A stretch of 64,000 nucleotides of DNA from Ophthalmolycus amberensis. Lineage: Eukaryota; Chordata; Actinopteri; Perciformes; Zoarcidae. Below, piece after piece: positions 59,552 through 64,000 of this stretch (position 1 is its first letter; each line of letters begins with the position of its first letter). The translations under genes and the position numbers were made by a program. The notes below the pieces were generated by a model. That model had not been told where the DNA came from, ran no database searches, and saw nothing but the letters and a program-made list of their open reading frames with translations. The stretch is taken from the NCBI GenBank assembly GCA_024529925.1, contig JAFEUB010001051.1:862501-926500 (forward strand), in the 5' to 3' direction.

Positions 59552-59798
59552 TGAAATGAAGTGACTTCACATCCAACTCGACGTGGCCGAAATGTGGAAG
59601 CGGAAATTCAAAACAAATGCGTTTTCTGTCAAGAATCTCTCAGTCTAGCCCCCGGAGTGACGGAGGCACCGGACTGACTACTTCCTGCCGTTTTTGTACA
59701 AACACATGCAGAGGTCGAGGCTCAAAAACCTGCCAAGGCCGCAGCCCACGTGACGAAGCGCTACCACGCCTGTCTGACATAATGCAATGAGAACTCAC

Positions 59799-59869
59799 CT
59801 CAGGGCCCGGCAGACCCCCGGGTGGAGCCTTGTGGAAAAAGCATCTCGACAATACGGTCCAGAAGATGC
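59799..59869 (-). other. candidate 5' non-coding exon of mpp7 with a short upstream ORF
   Basis: A 71-nt interval bounded by acceptor CACTCAG and donor GTGAGT on the mpp7 strand. It contains an ATG followed by 14 more codons (starting MLFPQGS) and TGA just before the donor. If it is a real leader exon, this would be an upstream ORF able to lower translation. Splice-site pattern alone is weak evidence. Confidence 0.3.
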
Positions 59870-62800
59870 CTGAGTGAGCAGGTAAGCAAGCCATTAAAAG
59901 AGCCTATCAGAAAAGGATATTTTTTTTGTCTGGATTGAGACGTTCAAAATGTGGTGCATTCATCAAACGGCACTTAAGAGGGGATTGATTTTCCACCGAG
60001 AGGAGATCTGGGACTCAGAACCCTCGCTTACGCTGTCACGCCAGCGTCAATTTGCGGGACAGATTTGTCAGTCGTTTGCATGAGCACAAAGCTGGCGAAA
60101 TCAGAGGTCGGTTCTGTTCTTTGTATACTTCAGTGAAAGAGGTTAAGGTGACCAGCAGAGAAGGGCAACGGCGCCTCGAGCAGTGACCACAAAATCTCTC
60201 CAGCAGGCCGGTTTGAACAGGGGAACCGAAGCTAACAGCCACTGCGCTCGCGCCAAGAGAACTGGCCCATGCTAAATCAGTTCAGTGTTTCGCAGAGCAC
60301 GGTTTTGTCATAAGGCTTCGTGATTGGAATGACAGACTTGAGGAAAAGACAAGGGACATGAATTCTCTTTAGGGATGCCGCGCTGTAACATCAGTCGTTC
60401 GGTCTTTGGTTCCATCCACAAAAAAAAAGGGGGGGGGGGGGGGGAAATGACCACATATTTCCCAATCTGACAAGGGATCCATCTTTCCATTTGAGGGAGC
60501 TTTCAGAGGGCCAGGAAGCATGTCCCAGAGCCGGGAACACCTGGGACTTTTTAAGAGGGCCCAAAAGGATCATAAGAAACATTCCCCGCTGTCAGAATGC
60601 TCTAACCGTGTCTGTTCAGATCACACAATATCAGATGGTCACGGGGGGAGCAAAGGGACACCATGTGGACGAGAGCTGGGGCTCGCTTAATTGCAGCCTC
60701 TTGTGCTGTGAAGTCTGACATCTTCAAATAGTTCTGCCACCATCTAGTGGGGGAAAGTACACCACTGCAGGGAGTAAACCCAGCTGAGACGGGACCTGAA
60801 GCACCTCTCCCCCCCAACAAAAGACCTGCATGTATGGATGCCAGGACACGCCGTCTGTGTCTGCTTAGTCGTGTTCCGAGTGTGAAACTAGAGGTCGAAT
60901 CAGTGTTTACAGGGAAAATAGCCCGGGGTGATGGATGGATGGGTGGAAGGATGGAAACAGGGAGGTGTGGAAGACTGTTATTCTTCCTCTCTATTCAAAA
61001 ACAAGCCTGTCCGTCCAGCTGGGAGGTCGAGGGCCGGAGCCGCCCGACTCTCAGCTGGATGTTGATGAAGTTAGTGACGGGAATAACAGAGTCAGGAGGT
61101 TAAATGACTGAAGACCTGTCATTTCTGAAGGGCCTTTAAACAAAAGGAAAATATGCTTTGAGTAGAGAACTTTCTATCAGTTTTACTGTTCTGCCTTTTG
61201 CTTCTTCCCTTCCTCACGAGGGCGGACTGGACCGTAGAAGGATCACCGTTCAGAGCACGTTGCCAGAAGACGACAAGATCCCGAGGGGAGGGCAGGAAGT
61301 GCTACAACAGGACGTGGCAAGAGGTCAACTCTGCCATTCAGCACCGCCGAAAGCTCCCCGGGGTGCTACTCGGGGTGTTGGGTTTTTCTGTCCTGGATTG
61401 TCCCGCAATCAAGTGACAGGAAGGCCAGCTACCGGCCCGGGTTTTTTACTGGGCCACCGTGAACGACACTGATCCTCTTCAGCGCATGACAGACGCCGAT
61501 CCAACGGCACCGCTGTCACACCCGCTCTGGTTACGGCTCGAAGGGCCGGTTCGCTCCAGAGCGACCCACCGGCTTTACAACGTCTGGGGATCCGCTCCGA
61601 TCCACCGAGTTTATCCGTCCTTGCTGAGACGACAGATGATCCATTTGTCAGTCGGCGTGACACCTGCTCAGGTTACCAATTCTGTACCGTGTGTTGCAAC
61701 ATTGTGAGGCTTTGGTTCTCCACTTATATTAAGTCTTTCGTAAAATGAAGGAGATCAGGTGTTATTGTCCAATGTGCTGTTGCTTTTTAGTTTTCATGAA
61801 TCTCTCCAACATCTAACCCCAATCAGAAGTCAAGTTCTGTTGGGGGCTTTTGTTTTTGCCAATTGAAGCCAAAGTAAGCAGCCATACTAGAACTGTGCCG
61901 AAACAATATAGCAAGATTTTGATATAAATGAGAGATTATCCGATCAAAGAATAAGCAAAGAAAAATTACAAAACTGACGAGGTATTGCATTCATTTTGGT
62001 ACTGATGGAATAAACCATGGACTAGGACTGGGCAATAATTCAATATGACTATTTATTTCCTTTAATTGGAATCATATCTGGATGAAATCATATATCGAGA
62101 GATTGTGAAACACAATTGCGACGTTGTAATTGATAAATTCGCGCGCATTCTAAATCAAATTTTTCAGAAAATCTGATTATTTTCCACTATTGTTCTTAAT
62201 TAAGTGAGAAAATACTATTCATCTGTCAAGTATTCATTTCACACAAGACTATCCCAAACCACGTGGCTGTTTCATACTGACTAATTACCAGAAACTGTGA
62301 GGCATATAGTTATCGAGATACAAAATGGGTACACTGTCTTCCCTTTTGCATGTTCTTGCGTGCTCACACAAACGGTCAACAGAGGCGGCACAAAGCACAC
62401 AATCTCCCAGTACACGAAAACAGGCTCCTAAATATCCGTTTAGAAAAGAGCTCGACGTGAGCGAGACAGAAGAAGAGAGGTGTTTTCTTTGATGGAAAAA
62501 CTCTGTTCTTCTACTTCGGGCCCCGTTGGGGAGCTTCAGCTCTTGGGGTATTGGTATGGGGTAGCTGTGAAGACAGATTGGATGTAAAATCAATTTGTAT
62601 CTCAGCTACTCTACATCATATTGGCTTTGAGGAACCGCAAAGTGCAAAGTCAGACAGACAGAAGTAGATAGAGTTACAGCCACATGCACACAACCCTACA
62701 TGACACAATCGTAAGGGTGTAATTGCAGCGTATCCAGCTGTGGTAGCGGCGAACATTCATTTACACGCGGGCACACGGTGGAACTACATTTCAATGGGCT

Positions 62801-63844
62801 GTGCATAATTGCAGTGTATTAAACGGTGGTGGAGAGGAATGTTCATCCGCATGACATTTTGAAACTGAAAGACATAAGAAAGTCCTCCTGATGCCAGCTT
62901 TTTCTGTTTCTTCTGTGGAAAAACACATCGTCGAATAATGTCTTTCTCCTGGCTCGGCGCGGCACTGCCAAGATGTCACCGATGTGACAGGCCTGCGTTT
63001 TCCAGGCGCGTGCCATGCGACTTAATAGCCGTTAGCTTTACGAGGGATTGGGGCCACTTAAAGGAGGAGGAGGAGGAGGAGGAGTGGTAATAAGGATGAG
63101 CCGTAGTGTATTCATAAAACTCCTAAAAAAAAAAAAAAGCATATGGAAACAGATTAGGGGAGCAAATGCGGTTGGAGGTTGACAGTGAAATGGGAATAGT
63201 CGGCTCTCTCGTCTTGCTCTCAGGTAGGATTTTTTTTATTGACTGCTCAGGATCAGAACTATTGCCACGTGTTGCTCGTAAGCGGTCCAGTGTTTCCACA
63301 TAAAACACAGCCGCTCATGTGTACGTACATGTGTGTTGTTACGCGAATCTGTGTTCAGGTCAACCTGTCTTTCCAGACGCATGAAGTCATTCTCGCTCCT
63401 TTCAGACGGCCCGCAACTGGCTGGAACATTTCATTGAGATCTGTGTAATTTACAAGAGAAATGAACCGATGTTTCAGGAACTCTGGGCTCACCGATATGG
63501 AAGAATATGAGTCAGGGCACAAGGTGACAGACTGCAAGTCTCTCGTGTGCTAGATATTTATTGCAGAATACTACAATGAATGTCTGGCGGATGTGTCAAA
63601 CTGGCTTTAAGGCTTTACAACTGTGCTGTTCCATACATGCAACCAAAATAATGTAGAAAATGACCACAATTTAAAGTCACTTTGTCCTTACAGTATTCCC
63701 GTCACCACATAGACACCTGTTCCCAGATAACAAAAGACGTTCCACAGATTTAAGAGATCTGATCCGACCGAACAAAGAAGAGGCTACGCTAACGCAGGTC
63801 ATGAAGACAACCGGGACAAAAAATAAATGGAAACAAAAGCTGTG

Positions 63845-63845
<1 letters not shown>

Positions 63846-63876
<31 letters not shown>
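63846..63876. repeat. poly-G tract, 31 nt
   Basis: The longest homopolymer in the window. On the mpp7 strand it is poly-C directly downstream of a GTAAGT motif. Confidence 0.98.
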
Positions 63877-63879
<3 letters not shown>

Positions 63880-63889
63880 TACCGGGATA

Positions 63890-63904
63890 CTTTCTTCCTG
63901 CAAC
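63890..63904 (-). other. candidate 5' non-coding exon or exon end of mpp7
   Basis: On the minus strand a TTGTGTTGCAG acceptor-like site is followed by 15 nt and a strong donor, CCCG|GTAAGT, immediately before a 31-nt poly-C run. It could be the 3' end of an upstream leader exon continuing beyond the window. The evidence is the two splice motifs only. Confidence 0.22.
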
Positions 63905-64000
63905 ACAAACAGCAGCTTCTGGCACTGCCACTACACTATCACAGAGCAACGCACACTAAAGCCTCCCGTGCACGATGAAACCCGCCCACCAGGTGTGTCG

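Overview
The window is vertebrate nuclear DNA, almost certainly from a ray-finned and probably percomorph fish. The signs are an exon-intron gene with GT/AG splice sites, a teleost-type acidic C2H2 zinc-finger locus, BEL/Pao, hAT and PIF/Harbinger transposon remnants, long CA/GA microsatellites and several interspersed repeats I recognise from percomorph genomes. There is no prokaryotic or viral gene organisation and no CRISPR array.

The main gene is one minus-strand locus filling about 13.9-58.3 kb: mpp7, a membrane-associated guanylate kinase (MAGUK) scaffold. I found 18 coding exons by joining phase-compatible splice sites and reading their translations. They run from the start codon at 58250 to the stop at 13885-13887: two L27 domains, one PDZ, one SH3, a hook linker and a guanylate-kinase-like domain. 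Without two in-frame microexons (21 and 33 nt) the protein would be 576 residues, the length I recall for human MPP7; with both it is 594. The last coding exon carries one extra base (about 13966-13970) that breaks the conserved C terminus, so this is either an assembly indel or a real frameshift. Possible 5' non-coding exons lie at 59.8 kb and 63.9 kb, so the promoter may be outside the window.

The left 11 kb is repeat-rich and intergenic. It holds a direct duplication about 518 bp apart, a decayed BEL/Pao pol fragment (minus strand) split by a 698-bp hAT-type MITE with 8-bp target duplication, a broken plus-strand C2H2 zinc-finger gene (3.6-5.8 kb) with a 36-bp coding minisatellite and about 12 near-identical fingers, a PIF/Harbinger remnant (8.1-9.0 kb), and a 1-kb hAT copy (9.87-10.87 kb).

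The mpp7 introns hold further repeats. The clearest is a 2.67-kb hAT element (18.28-20.95 kb) with perfect 8-bp target duplications, containing a second hAT copy related to the one at 9.87 kb. Others are foldback elements, TTAA-flanked elements, a 135-bp (CA)n, a 130-bp (GA)n, a 23-bp GC-rich minisatellite and many poly-C/poly-G tracts. Introns and flanks otherwise show nothing I can call a gene.

The strongest second-look items are the paired microexons, where including the 33-nt exon without the 21-nt exon would create a stop codon at the junction; the last-exon frameshift; and the nested, datable hAT insertions.
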